Origin: Albula goreensis
Taxonomy: Eukaryota > Chordata > Actinopteri > Albuliformes > Albulidae
Direction of reading: 5' to 3'
DNA: 64,000 nucleotides
NCBI GenBank assembly: GCA_022829145.1
Contig: CM040742.1
Location: forward strand, 12,309,131 to 12,373,130
Part shown: positions 47,820 through 56,400 of the stretch, piece after piece
How positions within the stretch are numbered: the stretch's first letter is position 1
How the letters are laid out: the number at the start of each line of letters is the position of its first letter
The notes under the pieces: model-generated
Database searches by the model: none
What the model saw: the letters and a program-made list of their open reading frames with translations, nothing else
Told to the model about the DNA's origin: nothing
Translations under genes and position numbers: made by a program

Positions 47820-48817
47820 GATGCAGCTTACAGGAAGTACATTCAACTAAGCTAAAAACATCGCAAGAGCAAGAAATCAGTAAAGCCACATTCAGCATCA
47901 TTGTTGCCTCTTTTTGTACAATTTATATCCCTGTGCTACCTGCAAAATTACAATGTCTTTATCATTTCAGTTACAGTTAATTGATACATTAATTTAGGAA
48001 TAATTTTGTTTTTGAAAAAAAAAAAACAATACATTGTCTTGGGTTGTGTCTATTACTGATAAAAATGGAAAGGGTGGAGGTATTGGTCATTTGATGATGG
48101 CACAGGGGTATAAACCATGCAAATGTTAATTGAAAAATCCATATTACCCATGAAATTCATACAAAAATAAGAATGCTCATGACTAACACTTGTATTTGAA
48201 ATACTGCCTATGCCTGGCTGTAGCTACATGGAGCCATGTCAGTATAACTGTGATGTCACACTTACACAATCTTCCCTTTAGATATGCCCCTCCCTCCACC
48301 ACTCACGTGTATACACTTTGCCCAAAGGTTTACGTATCCAGGGCAGCTTTCACGTGAAGGTTTTACCTAAAGCAATTCACTGTCTTCTTCTGTCTGCTGG
48401 TCTGCTTTTAAAATTATGTCCTCTAACATGACGAACTTGTGTTTGGAGCAATGAGAAATTGACCTAAAGAGATAGCCTTCCCCCTAAGGAAAACAATTCA
48501 ACATAAAGTACAGGCAATCTATGCTGCCTTCAGGACTTTGCAACCATTACAAACAGAGGTATTTGCTATTAACTGAATTATCACTGGTTAAACAGTGAAT
48601 AATAGACAAATCTTTAAAACACAAGCATGGATATGAAAATGTGAGAGGAAGTACAAAAGGGAAACACACTTACATTAATTCTGGTCTTACCTCCTCCACT
48701 CCTGTAGCACAGATAAGGAAACCTCCACACATTTCCCAGCCCGACAGCACAGCCGATCCCGGCCAAAGTGAACTCTATCTGCCTAGTCCATGTCGGTCTG
48801 TTCCCTTCTCCCTCCAT
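38267..48817 (-). CDS. SLC6-family Na+/Cl- dependent transporter, amino-acid type (13 coding exons)
   Basis: This is a plasma-membrane carrier of the neurotransmitter:sodium symporter family. Coding exons, 5' to 3' on the minus strand: 48691-48817, 47585-47719, 46919-47126, 46524-46656, 45991-46125, 45042-45145, 44388-44512, 41785-41897, 40944-41084, 40286-40385, 39916-40016, 39186-39353 and 38267-38416. All junctions are AG/GT and phases agree, giving 579 residues. TM1 has [14 protein letters not shown] with Gly26 where monoamine carriers have Asp. Extracellular loop 2 has Cys128 and Cys137 with sequons at N129, N136 and N144. TM3 has the YY pair at 103-104; the chloride-site residues Ser258, Asn290 and Ser294 and the Na2 residues Asp358 and Ser359 are conserved. 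Features recall the proline, glycine and SLC6A20-type carriers without matching one, so no symbol is given. An upstream 5' exon may exist. Confidence 0.92.
38470..38530 (-). mobile_element. SINE/L2 tail fragment, reversed
   Basis: CATTTAGCCAATGCATTTAT then CCAAAATGACTCAC is the reversed tail, next to the pogo-like element. Confidence 0.5.
38553..38995. mobile_element. Pogo/Tigger-like MITE with TA target duplication
   Basis: The 443-bp element begins CAGTCGACCCACCTTATCCG and ends with the inverted counterpart CAGTCGGCCCGCATTATCCG. It is flanked by TA on both sides. The CAGTC...CC...TATCCGCGG terminus is the form known from pogo/Tigger-type Tc1-mariner elements. It has no transposase frame, so it is non-autonomous. 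It sits in the last intron of the SLC6 gene. Confidence 0.85.
39186..39353 (-). CDS. SLC6 transporter coding exon 12 (TM11 end and TM12)
   Basis: The exon is 56 codons in phase 0, with acceptor catccacag and donor gtaaac. It encodes [38 protein letters not shown] and [18 protein letters not shown]. Confidence 0.94.
39916..40016 (-). CDS. SLC6 transporter coding exon 11 (TM11 start)
   Basis: The exon is 101 nt with acceptor cctgtag and donor gtgagc. It encodes [17 protein letters not shown], then [16 protein letters not shown]. The D/EM-x-G-x-x-P loop and CW-x-x-x-SP motif are typical of the family. Confidence 0.94.
40080..40206 (+). mobile_element. SINE-like fragment
   Basis: CTGCAGGTTCAAGACCAGG and the tail CAATATCTGGTAAATGC match the family. 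It lies in an SLC6 intron, antisense to that gene. Confidence 0.5.
40286..40385 (-). CDS. SLC6 transporter coding exon 10 (TM10)
   Basis: The exon is 100 nt with acceptor gaccag and donor gtgagt. It encodes [20 protein letters not shown], then [13 protein letters not shown]. [11 protein letters not shown] and FFExxAVCWMYG are strong family signatures. Confidence 0.94.
40944..41084 (-). CDS. SLC6 transporter coding exon 9 (TM8 end to TM9)
   Basis: The exon is 47 codons in phase 0, with acceptor ggcag and donor gtacaa. It encodes [32 protein letters not shown] and LGIPNVMQ. Confidence 0.93.
41138..41231. repeat. Perfect 47-bp tandem duplication in an SLC6 intron
   Basis: The unit starting AATATATGCATTACACAAAC and ending TGACTTTAAGG occurs twice in a row (starts 41138 and 41185) without any visible difference, so it arose recently. 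It lies 50 bases upstream (minus-strand sense) of the acceptor of coding exon 9. Confidence 0.9.
41785..41897 (-). CDS. SLC6 transporter coding exon 8 (loop 4 and TM8)
   Basis: The exon is 113 nt with acceptor ttcccag and donor gtagcc. It encodes [17 protein letters not shown], then [18 protein letters not shown]. The Asp-Ser pair in LGLDS forms the second sodium site in family structures. Loop 4 has no large insertion, unlike the SLC6A18-20 group. Confidence 0.94.
41898..44387 (-). other. SLC6 gene intron 7
   Basis: This is the longest intron of the gene at 2.5 kb. Two related short segments, with the shared core CTTATC(T/C)GAGA, lie in the same orientation near 42297-42335 and 42828-42850. 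They may be ends of a decayed DNA transposon. No exon was seen; the rest is AT-rich. Confidence 0.7.
44388..44512 (-). CDS. SLC6 transporter coding exon 7 (TM7)
   Basis: The exon is 125 nt with acceptor cttgctcag and donor gtaagc. It encodes [20 protein letters not shown], then [11 protein letters not shown]. The N-x3-S pair of TM7 (Asn290, Ser294) supports chloride dependence. Confidence 0.94.
45042..45145 (-). CDS. SLC6 transporter coding exon 6 (TM6)
   Basis: The exon is 104 nt with acceptor ccag and donor gtgaga. It encodes [18 protein letters not shown], then [18 protein letters not shown]6 holds the unwound G-x-G-F-G substrate segment and Ser258, a chloride ligand in characterised relatives. 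Confidence 0.94.
45146..45990 (-). other. SLC6 gene intron 5
   Basis: The intron is 0.85 kb and contains a copy of the CCATTAGC/GGCTGGAGG interspersed repeat (about 45464-45720). Confidence 0.7.
45464..45720. repeat. CCATTAGC/GGCTGGAGG family, copy in the SLC6 gene
   Basis: CGAGTCCCAACTACACCATT, AGCAGCCATGGCTGGAGG and GCAATGCAACAACTGGC match the 21.7 kb copy. The far end GCGCATCTGCAGTGTGGAAA matches the 5.3 kb copy. Confidence 0.6.
45991..46125 (-). CDS. SLC6 transporter coding exon 5 (TM5)
   Basis: The exon is 45 codons in phase 0, with acceptor ctgtgcag and donor gtgggt. It encodes [18 protein letters not shown] (TM5), then [20 protein letters not shown] of loop 3. VVYFTAxFPY is diagnostic for SLC6 carriers. 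Confidence 0.94.
46127..46300. repeat. Imperfect (CA)n-rich tract
   Basis: CACA and CACATA motifs run right up to the acceptor of SLC6 coding exon 5, on the intron side. Confidence 0.8.
46524..46656 (-). CDS. SLC6 transporter coding exon 4 (TM4)
   Basis: The exon is 133 nt with acceptor gatctttag and donor gtagga. It encodes [14 protein letters not shown], then [19 protein letters not shown] and FKGVKSTGK. The W-x-L-x5-AW motif of TM4 and the GVKSTGK loop are typical of the family. Confidence 0.93.
46741..46870. repeat. Short CCAAT-containing tandem repeat
   Basis: The text ACCCCTTC(G/A)(A/G)CCAATC(C/A)CAA occurs about three times at a 40-base period in the intron between SLC6 coding exons 3 and 4. 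Confidence 0.65.
46919..47126 (-). CDS. SLC6 transporter coding exon 3 (TM3 and extracellular loop 2)
   Basis: The exon is 208 nt with acceptor gatttctaccacag and donor gtaagt. TM3 includes [12 protein letters not shown], and loop 2 follows with [15 protein letters not shown]. It holds the substrate-site Tyr, the two disulfide cysteines and three N-glycosylation sequons. Confidence 0.93.
47585..47719 (-). CDS. SLC6 transporter coding exon 2 (TM2)
   Basis: The exon is 135 nt with acceptor ccatctcag and donor gtagtt. It encodes [20 protein letters not shown], then [13 protein letters not shown] and the CPLLK end. [13 protein letters not shown] is the TM2 to IL1 signature of the family. An (AATG/AATC)n tract lies 23 bases upstream of the acceptor. 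Confidence 0.93.
47720..48690 (-). other. SLC6 gene intron 1 (between coding exons 1 and 2)
   Basis: The intron is 0.97 kb with gtaaga and ctcag ends. A tetranucleotide repeat occupies its last 100 bases; nothing else was recognised. Confidence 0.75.
47743..47819. repeat. (AATG)n/(AATC)n tetranucleotide repeat
   Basis: There are about five AATG units, then AATC units with one AATG interruption. On the minus strand it occupies positions -23 to -100 before the acceptor of SLC6 coding exon 2. Confidence 0.93.
48691..48817 (-). CDS. SLC6 transporter coding exon 1 (TM1)
   Basis: From the first in-frame ATG (48815-48817) it reads [16 protein letters not shown], then the TM1 core [17 protein letters not shown], with donor gtaaga after the first base of a Gly codon. 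The frame stays open upstream to a TAA at 48941-48943 but has no further ATG. A good acceptor (tctcacttatag) ends at 48894, so this exon probably starts at 48893 and either carries 5' UTR or continues a coding exon further up. A nine-residue tail before the Trp is short, but SLC6A20 has a similarly short one. Confidence 0.85.
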
Positions 48818-48934
48818 TCCTCCAGGTTCCCTAAACCACCCTGTTCCTTGTCCAGACCTGGGCACCACAGAGTGGAGGTGGATTCTCAGCGGCCTATAAG
48901 TGAGATAACATCTGTTAATCTTTTCTACGGTCAA

Positions 48935-51900
48935 TAATGATTAGCAGAGAGCGGTATGATGAGGGCAGGTAGAGTTATACAAAATTATAAAACAGGTGAT
49001 CCTTTTGGCTCTTATGTATTACATCCGGCCAAAGTTCACTCAAAAAATGACACAAGATGACTAGAAAGTGTAATGTCATTCCAGCACAATGCCACAAAAC
49101 CTAAGGCAACCATAGTTTATGTGCTGCAATAGATAACTATGATACAAATGGCCCAATAAGCTTTTTTTTCCTGGATACCTGAATCCGTGTTCGAATAAAG
49201 CATCTCCTGTCAGTGAATAAGTATGTGTTCTCAGTGAATAGCCTTTTAACAGATCGTGGGGAAGTGTTCCAGAAAAGGCATGAAGGCCCTAAATACAGAG
49301 CTTTGTTGGAGCGATCCAGTGTTATGCTCCTGGCCATGGTACTCAAAAACTGGATAAGACATTTTATGGGTTTACAACTGAACATTTCAAATTAACTTGT
49401 CGACTGTTCTTTCTTTTTATCATGTAAGTTGACCCAAATGTTTAAATACTGTATAATTTTACATTTTCATAGGATCTTGGTGTGAAAATAACTTTGTACA
49501 TGCTTTTTAAATAAGTAATGTTTAGTTTCACAAAATATATCTGGAGTTGTAAACCTTATCACTTCGATACAAATTATGCATTGTGCAAAATATATAGTAC
49601 CCATTTTGTTCATGCAAGTTCCTTTCCGATAAAACTACTATATGAAGTGAGTACAAAACAGAAGTAATTCAGACATTTAGTATCATTCCACCACAGTGAA
49701 ACAGGGTTATTTTAGAGCACAACAATCTTTAAACCATTGGGGAAGTCCTCTGCAGTATATTGCAGTAATAAAATAGTTTAATAACTTTTTCTTCAATGCA
49801 GCACACATGCAGGCGATATTTATCTAAATACCTAGCTTTGACAATCTTTCACCCATTCTTACAGTAGGTGTTGCCTAACCTATAATATTACAATAAACAT
49901 ATAATATTATAGTAAACACAACTGGACTTTGGATTAAGCCCTACCTTCACTCCTTGTTTTATGGGAAAAAAATCAAACAAAGAAATATAATGGCAATTGT
50001 AAGATTAATAAAACATTAATGAACTATTTCAGGTGTGATACCTTCCAATGTAGATTTGGTCACATAATTAGGAACCTTGTGTTGAAGTATAAATATTGTG
50101 TAATGTCCAAAATGATTCATAATTCAGCCCTGGCCTTTTCTGTTTCACTCAATCAGGAAAACACTTTCACTTTGGCCTTTGTAAAGCGGTCTTTGAGTTA
50201 TTACAGAACTACCTACCCATGTAAGAGAATTTGACATTTTAGAAATAGAGACCAGCTAGTTTAGGGCAAAGCAGTGAAAGTGTGAGGACAGAGCAGGTCA
50301 GTCTGGTGCAGCTACGTTTAGAGTGGAGACTGATGCAAGACTGCATGCGTTTCCAGAAGTGTTGAACAGGTACTGAGATGTGAAGGGACTAAGTGACAGA
50401 TGTTGCTGTTTATTTTGTGAAGATACACACTTTATTGGTCTTTTCATTTACCTGCTGATTAGACTGACATTCCTTGACAGGATTTGCTCCCTACTTAAAA
50501 TGTCGTCATTCTGCCTGCATGCAGCCTAAAACCACTTGGATTTTATTGTTGTGTTTTGGCAAATATTAGCTATAACCATCTAGCTAAATAAATGCTGTTA
50601 TTCAGTAATCATTTCCAACGTGCTGTTTCACCACCGCTGAATATGGTATGTAGCAATGGTTTTCAGCATCTGGAAAACCAACAGCATTTTTTTGCCTGGT
50701 TCAAAAGTTCAGATCTAAAGAAAAAATGAACAAATGTTTTTTTTTTTCCAAGCAGCGGGTGATATATTTAGGTCACATTACTTCCATGCAAATGAACAGC
50801 AGATGATCCAGAAAGTCAAATGAGTGGCTGAGACCTGGCAACACACTCAACATCTGAGTGCATTTATCAGTTTTGCTTGTCATTACCAAATGGTTGTGAA
50901 AGGTCACAAAATCACTGCACCCCCTTCACTGCCCTAAGAATTAACAGAAAGGACAATGGAGACATTGAGCAATAAGCAAATCTTCTTCTCTCCGTTGGCA
51001 TTGACTAAACGGCATTTAGTGTCAGGAAAAGACCTAACATAAGATGCACTCCTTTTTCTTTTTCTCCAGCTAACTCAATATATTTCAGACCACAAAATGA
51101 AAAAATAACAAGAAAAAATATTATGATCAATCAAAAATTATTATAAAGGTCTTACAACAGGTGCAAGATGCCAGGGAATTTGATAAAAATACGAAAAACC
51201 TTATACTCTCCCAGCAGCAGGTGAAGTAAAACTATCCCCACCCTGTAAATTTCACAAGGCAAAGCAAACATTTTAGCAATCCCCTATCATCATCCTATAC
51301 CGTAGTGACAGCACGTTGCTTAGACGTTTGCCTTTGGTTTGTGAAATCTTTTATTGAGTGTTCTTTTTTTTTTTTTTTTTACCTGGGCTCTGTTTTCACA
51401 TGAGCTGACAATTACATAATTTATGTGAGACCTAAGTGTCTCATCTGTTGCAGTGTATGGACCGCTTTGTCCTCTTCTCATTCTCTCATTCCACAATAGG
51501 AATGCTTTCCCAACACCCACTCAAATGGAGTGGCCTGAGAATGGCAGTATTCTGGTCTAGAGTAGCATCAGTTCTGTTATACTCCAGAATCCTAAATTCT
51601 TGGAGGTGCAGCGACAATCAAATGTTTCTAATTAACCAAGTCGAAATTATGAGTACCCTACAGAGTTTTATTCTGTACAAATATTGATAAAATGTTGCAT
51701 CTTCATCAGTAACAAGGATTTCGTATGTCACAATTAATAATATGTCAATAACTTAAAATTTTACAAATTTGCTAATCTATGAATATGGGCTATGTGTAGG
51801 TGGAATTGAAATCTTGAAATGAATGCCAATTTGTGTCTAAATGAATGCATATTTATGTCTAAATATTCCCCAATACTCTTACTGAAGTGGCCCGTGTTGC

Positions 51901-53180
51901 AATTATGCTGGGATAAATTTGATGGGAAATCACGTCTACTGACCTTTTTCTCAGATGCAGCCACTAGATGGCAATCAAAGATTACTAAACAAGTTTAATC
52001 CAAGTTAAATAGTGATTAAACACAATTTTATGTTACTAAACGCGAGTTGTAAACCATTTAGCATGTTCAATGTAGAAACCCAGTAGTTACTTTATAAGGT
52101 AAGATCAGTATCATCAAATCTGGTCCCGAGAACCCATTTCTAATATTGGATTGAAAAGCTGGCGAGGGCTTGTCGTTGCCTGAATTGGAAGGTGTCAGGT
52201 GTCGCTTGCCTGTTGTAGTGTTGCTGTAAGAGGTTTTACAGTTTGGCTGTGGGATAAATAGGAAAATTAAACAAAAAGTGTCAAAAATAACAGCAAGCCT
52301 ACCTTTTTATGGACCTGACTGAACACAAAATTCTGTAAATGTTGATACCTCTGTGTATGACTTTATTTTACAAAATGTTCCATTTAATGGCACGCAAACA
52401 CCTACGTTCCTTTGAGCTGCCACATATTTTTAAAAGCTTTTGAGTGGGTAATTTTTAGTGGCTCATAGCTCAGACAATCAACATCACTTTCCTGAATCGC
52501 ACCATGGGTCTTCGGTCAGTCATTTTGACTATCTGAAATGTAGCATTTTGACTATCTAAAATAGTCAAATTGCCATCTCAGGTGAAATCACAGTGCCATC
52601 TTATTTAATCGGGTAACGTGCATGACTCTCAGTATATTACAAATATGTAAGAAATATGTTGAGAACATTAAGTCTTCAGTTTTTATGGAAAATTCAGCAG
52701 TTCTCCTTTTATTCATTTCGGACAACAGTGGGAAACAATCGTGGCCTTGTTTCCAAACACCCTCTTTGCACTAAGCTTATTTTTGGGCTGTTGAATTTCA
52801 GAGGTCCTCAGATTATTTTTTCCCTACGACGGTTTTGGGAAATTGGTCCCAGATCAGGAATTCATACTCAATTCATTGCCTGGCAACCGCCCAGACCCTG
52901 CCTCCATGGCGTTTACGGGAACTCCGATCAATCACGTATGGCCGTAGTAGTCCATACCAAAGATTGTGTACACTTTACAAGACACATCACTTTAAGATTG
53001 CTGAAATTTCGGGGATGTAACTACATTTGAGATTAGACTGTAAACAAACGATGTCGTTCCTGTAAAATAAAAACTAAATATCTTAACAGACTCCTATGCA
53101 GATATCACCGCCTCAATTAATTGTGCCAAGAGACCACTGGTAGACCCTTAGGTAGAGAGTGGAAATCAGGGAGTCAACTG
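48935..53180. other. Intergenic region between divergent SLC6 and FLOT2 genes
   Basis: No coding exon was recognised on either strand. It presumably contains the SLC6 promoter, perhaps a 5' non-coding exon, and the FLOT2 upstream region. A CTCF-like motif lies at 51961-51974. Confidence 0.55.
51961..51974 (+). promoter_or_regulatory. CTCF-like motif between SLC6 and FLOT2
   Basis: CCACTAGATGGCAA fits the CTCF core with one mismatch at the last base. It lies 1.4 kb upstream of the FLOT2 start codon. Confidence 0.4.
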
Positions 53181-53381
53181 TCTTGTGCATGGGTCTTTGA
53201 TGTACGCAAGACTGTTGTGAAATGTGTCGTCACTCCAGTTGTTAGGGCGGAGGCAGCGAAGCTATCGAGACTGGAGTGGGAAGGCTGTAGCATAACCGTG
53301 GACAGCACCACTCGGTCGAACAGGACACGAAGAGCGAATCCACAATTTACAGGACATTTTTTCAAAACAAAACATTCCACG
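53181..53381 (+). promoter_or_regulatory. Probable FLOT2 5' UTR and core promoter region
   Basis: The 200 bases before the FLOT2 ATG are clearly richer in CpG than the flanking DNA, with clusters such as ggtcgaac, cacgaagagcgaat and gggcggaggcagcgaag. There is no TATA box at a convincing position. The transcription start cannot be fixed. Confidence 0.35.
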
Positions 53382-53430
53382 ATGGGTAACTGCCATACCG
53401 TTGGACCAAACGAAGCCCTTGTGGTCTCAG
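53382..53430 (+). CDS. FLOT2: FLOT2 coding exon 1
   Basis: The exon is 16 codons plus one base, from ATG to the donor gtaaca. It encodes MGNCHTVGPNEALVVS, including the N-myristoylation Gly2 and palmitoylated Cys4. Confidence 0.95.
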
Positions 53431-56400
53431 GTAACAATTTCTGGCTAATGGTAGTGATTTTTCTCCATTACTTTTGTTTTGGCTGTCTATTGAAAACATG
53501 GCGCCATGTGAGTGGTCAGAAGTAAAACGCGGAACCCTTGGAATTGCTAGGCTCTGTTGACTCCTGCTTATGTAGGTCAGGAGTCAGAATTATTCACTGG
53601 AATAAAATTACATCGTTTGAAATGTACCATTTTTAACGTTTAATGTGGGAGGGTCTGGTTTAACGCAACGCCTGGCGGATTCCACTCAAAACGTAATTAC
53701 TACAAACGGTAGTTAATTTAATACACAAGCTACGAATACAGACTGTCCGCATTTTATCACACACCAAGAGACGTTTGGCGTAACGCTCTTATGGGCAACA
53801 TATCAACTTTAAATCCCCATTTTTCTTGGTCGACAGCCAGGTAGCACACTTTAATAAGATTACAGTTCGCTTGCTAAGTGGTATGTGGGTACAAATTAAT
53901 TACACTCCCCATTCTACCCATCTCTGAAGAAATGCATTTGTCTTAGTCGTGGATCTCTAAATATATAAATGCGATGTTGATAAACCAAATATGGATTCAG
54001 CCAAGTTAGTCACATGAGTTGGTCAGGTAAAGATGGCGAGTGATGTGCCAACCGTACCGCGCTAACGAACTCACTCGCGTGCAGTTACCGAAGAGTCGGT
54101 TACAAAGACCATACGCTGTGCACGTGAATTACCTGCTATCCGTTTATTAAGCCTGCTAGCGGTAGCTACCGCAGCCAACCAAGCCCCTTAAAGACCAGCT
54201 TTCAGCCATTAGTACTGCAGTAGATGGTATCTAATTCAATTAATGTGAATACACGTATCGATTAGGAATAACAGTTTTGATTCGAAGATGTTTTCAAGGA
54301 TGTCAGTATTTGATAGCTAGCCACGTTATTTAACTAGCAGGTTGGTATTGTGAAATGCAGCTGCTGACGAATCCGGGTTGTTTTATATTATAGCTAGCTT
54401 GCTGCGAGCTAGCTCACTCGTTAGCAAGAATTGTCGTGACTTTCCATTATAACCAATTACCTAACCTTTTCCATTTCTAAACCTATCTTTATATTTTAAC
54501 AGATCTCATAGAAATCAAAAACATTAGCTACAAGCGTTCTGGGTAGAAATGTAATTTCAGCCAATGTGCTTTGCCTACCAAGCGGTCAGTGTATGAGAGG
54601 TGGGTGTGTTTTCGTTTCCGAACGTCAATATGCGATGCAACTTAAGAATGTAGGTATGAAATGCTTTGTGCATTGGCAAGTATTATTGGTATCAAATTTA
54701 CTTTAGTTCGCTAACGTTAAATATTTACTTAAATCTAGATGAACACATACCGTGAAAGGGTGTAGTGGAACTCTTCGGCCTTTTATCACATGTGTCGCGT
54801 TTTTCCCATGGTATGAAATGGCAGGTCGCCCTCTGAAATTAGGTGTACTATTTGAATTTTCGTGACCGTATCATACTAGACAAAGCCAAGCACTAACAAA
54901 ACAAAGCAGGAGCCGACAGCCTGATACCCCCACGTCGATGTACGTGCGTTAAAAACGCTGCATCAAATAGATTAGAGAACCGACTGGGTTAGGACCACTT
55001 ACGATCACGATATACGATGGAAGGAATGGACTTTCATCTTCATAAAAAAAAAAATTGGGTCATTCGGAAAATGTTCAACAAAATAGGGCCATCACCCCTT
55101 ACTGTCTTACCAACATTTTGGTCACTCATTATGCGAGCCCCCCAGTCACCAGTGGGCAGTGTCATGCATAAATAGGTATGCCTTAGAGAAACAGCTGAGT
55201 GTACCACAGTGAGAGTTACAGCCTCCAACTCAACTTTTACACACTCCGGAAGTGTAATCATCCAGAATCGTATTTCATATGGGCATGGTACCCCAGCACA
55301 TGGAAGCTCCAGGCATGCCAGGATTTTACTAGTAACCCGCTTAGTGTACAGAGTTGAAGCCAGCTGTCAGAAAGGAATTGTGTGCGAAAGAACAAGAAAC
55401 GTTGCTGTATAATGACTTGGAATGTTTGGATGTAAAACACTGATTTATTGAGTGTTAGAATGGCATATGATACCCACAGGGTATGCACTGCATGCCGACT
55501 GAACTACATGGTGCTAAATGCATGTTGTTTACTATATGTAAGCCTGAAGAGCCCAAGACACAAAGAATTATAAAGAAATGCCTACTATTTCATACTTCAT
55601 TGGATTTGTACAGATTTGTTTTGGACTGTAGCATGACAGAAACTTATCAGTGAATTGATTGGAGCTTCTTTTGTAAGTAAGATGTTCTCTCAATTCATTT
55701 GCAGACCATCAGGTACTGGTACTTTTTTTTCCTCTGAGATGTCTTCTGTGTGCAGTTTTTCTGCATTTTGTTTTACAACCAGGAGTCAGATTGCAAAAAA
55801 AAAAAAAAAAAAAAGTTGTAACGTGTCAGCATGTAGTGTAGTGGGTTGTGGTTTGCAGGCAGCAGAACATTTACAACAACTAATTCTTCTGAAGATCTCA
55901 GGCCCATTTCCTGTTTATACATCAGACAAACGGGGACCAGATACACAGCCCAGATATATTTGTACACAGCTTGAAAGTATACATTATGATAACATTGAGT
56001 TCAAGACCCAAACAGCTTAATGTGTCAGACAGTATAAAATGAATTTTTAGAATGACATGAGAGATCGTGAGAATGAAGTGTTTTTCAACGAAGCTTGAGC
56101 TTTCAAATGTAACTCTTGTTATAAGAAGAAAAAAAAGTGAAACGTGAGCTGATTGTCTTGGTTTGGATCCCATGATCCATAGGTCATTCCAATCAATACA
56201 AACAGGTTCACCATGCTTAGTGTTGGAGGATATACAGTCAGTCATGTGATCACTCTGGTCACACTCCAGAATGCCAGGCATTCTTATGGTAGATAAGGTG
56301 CGGTCATATGACCTCCACTTGTAGTCCTTTTGTGTTGAACGTGCAGATAATCCTGGAATTCGCTTGTACTTTAATGCACAATATACATGACTGACCTGGC

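Noticed and set aside
48818..48934. SLC6 start at 48934
   Set aside because: The codon there is TTG, not ATG. The first true in-frame Met is at 48817.
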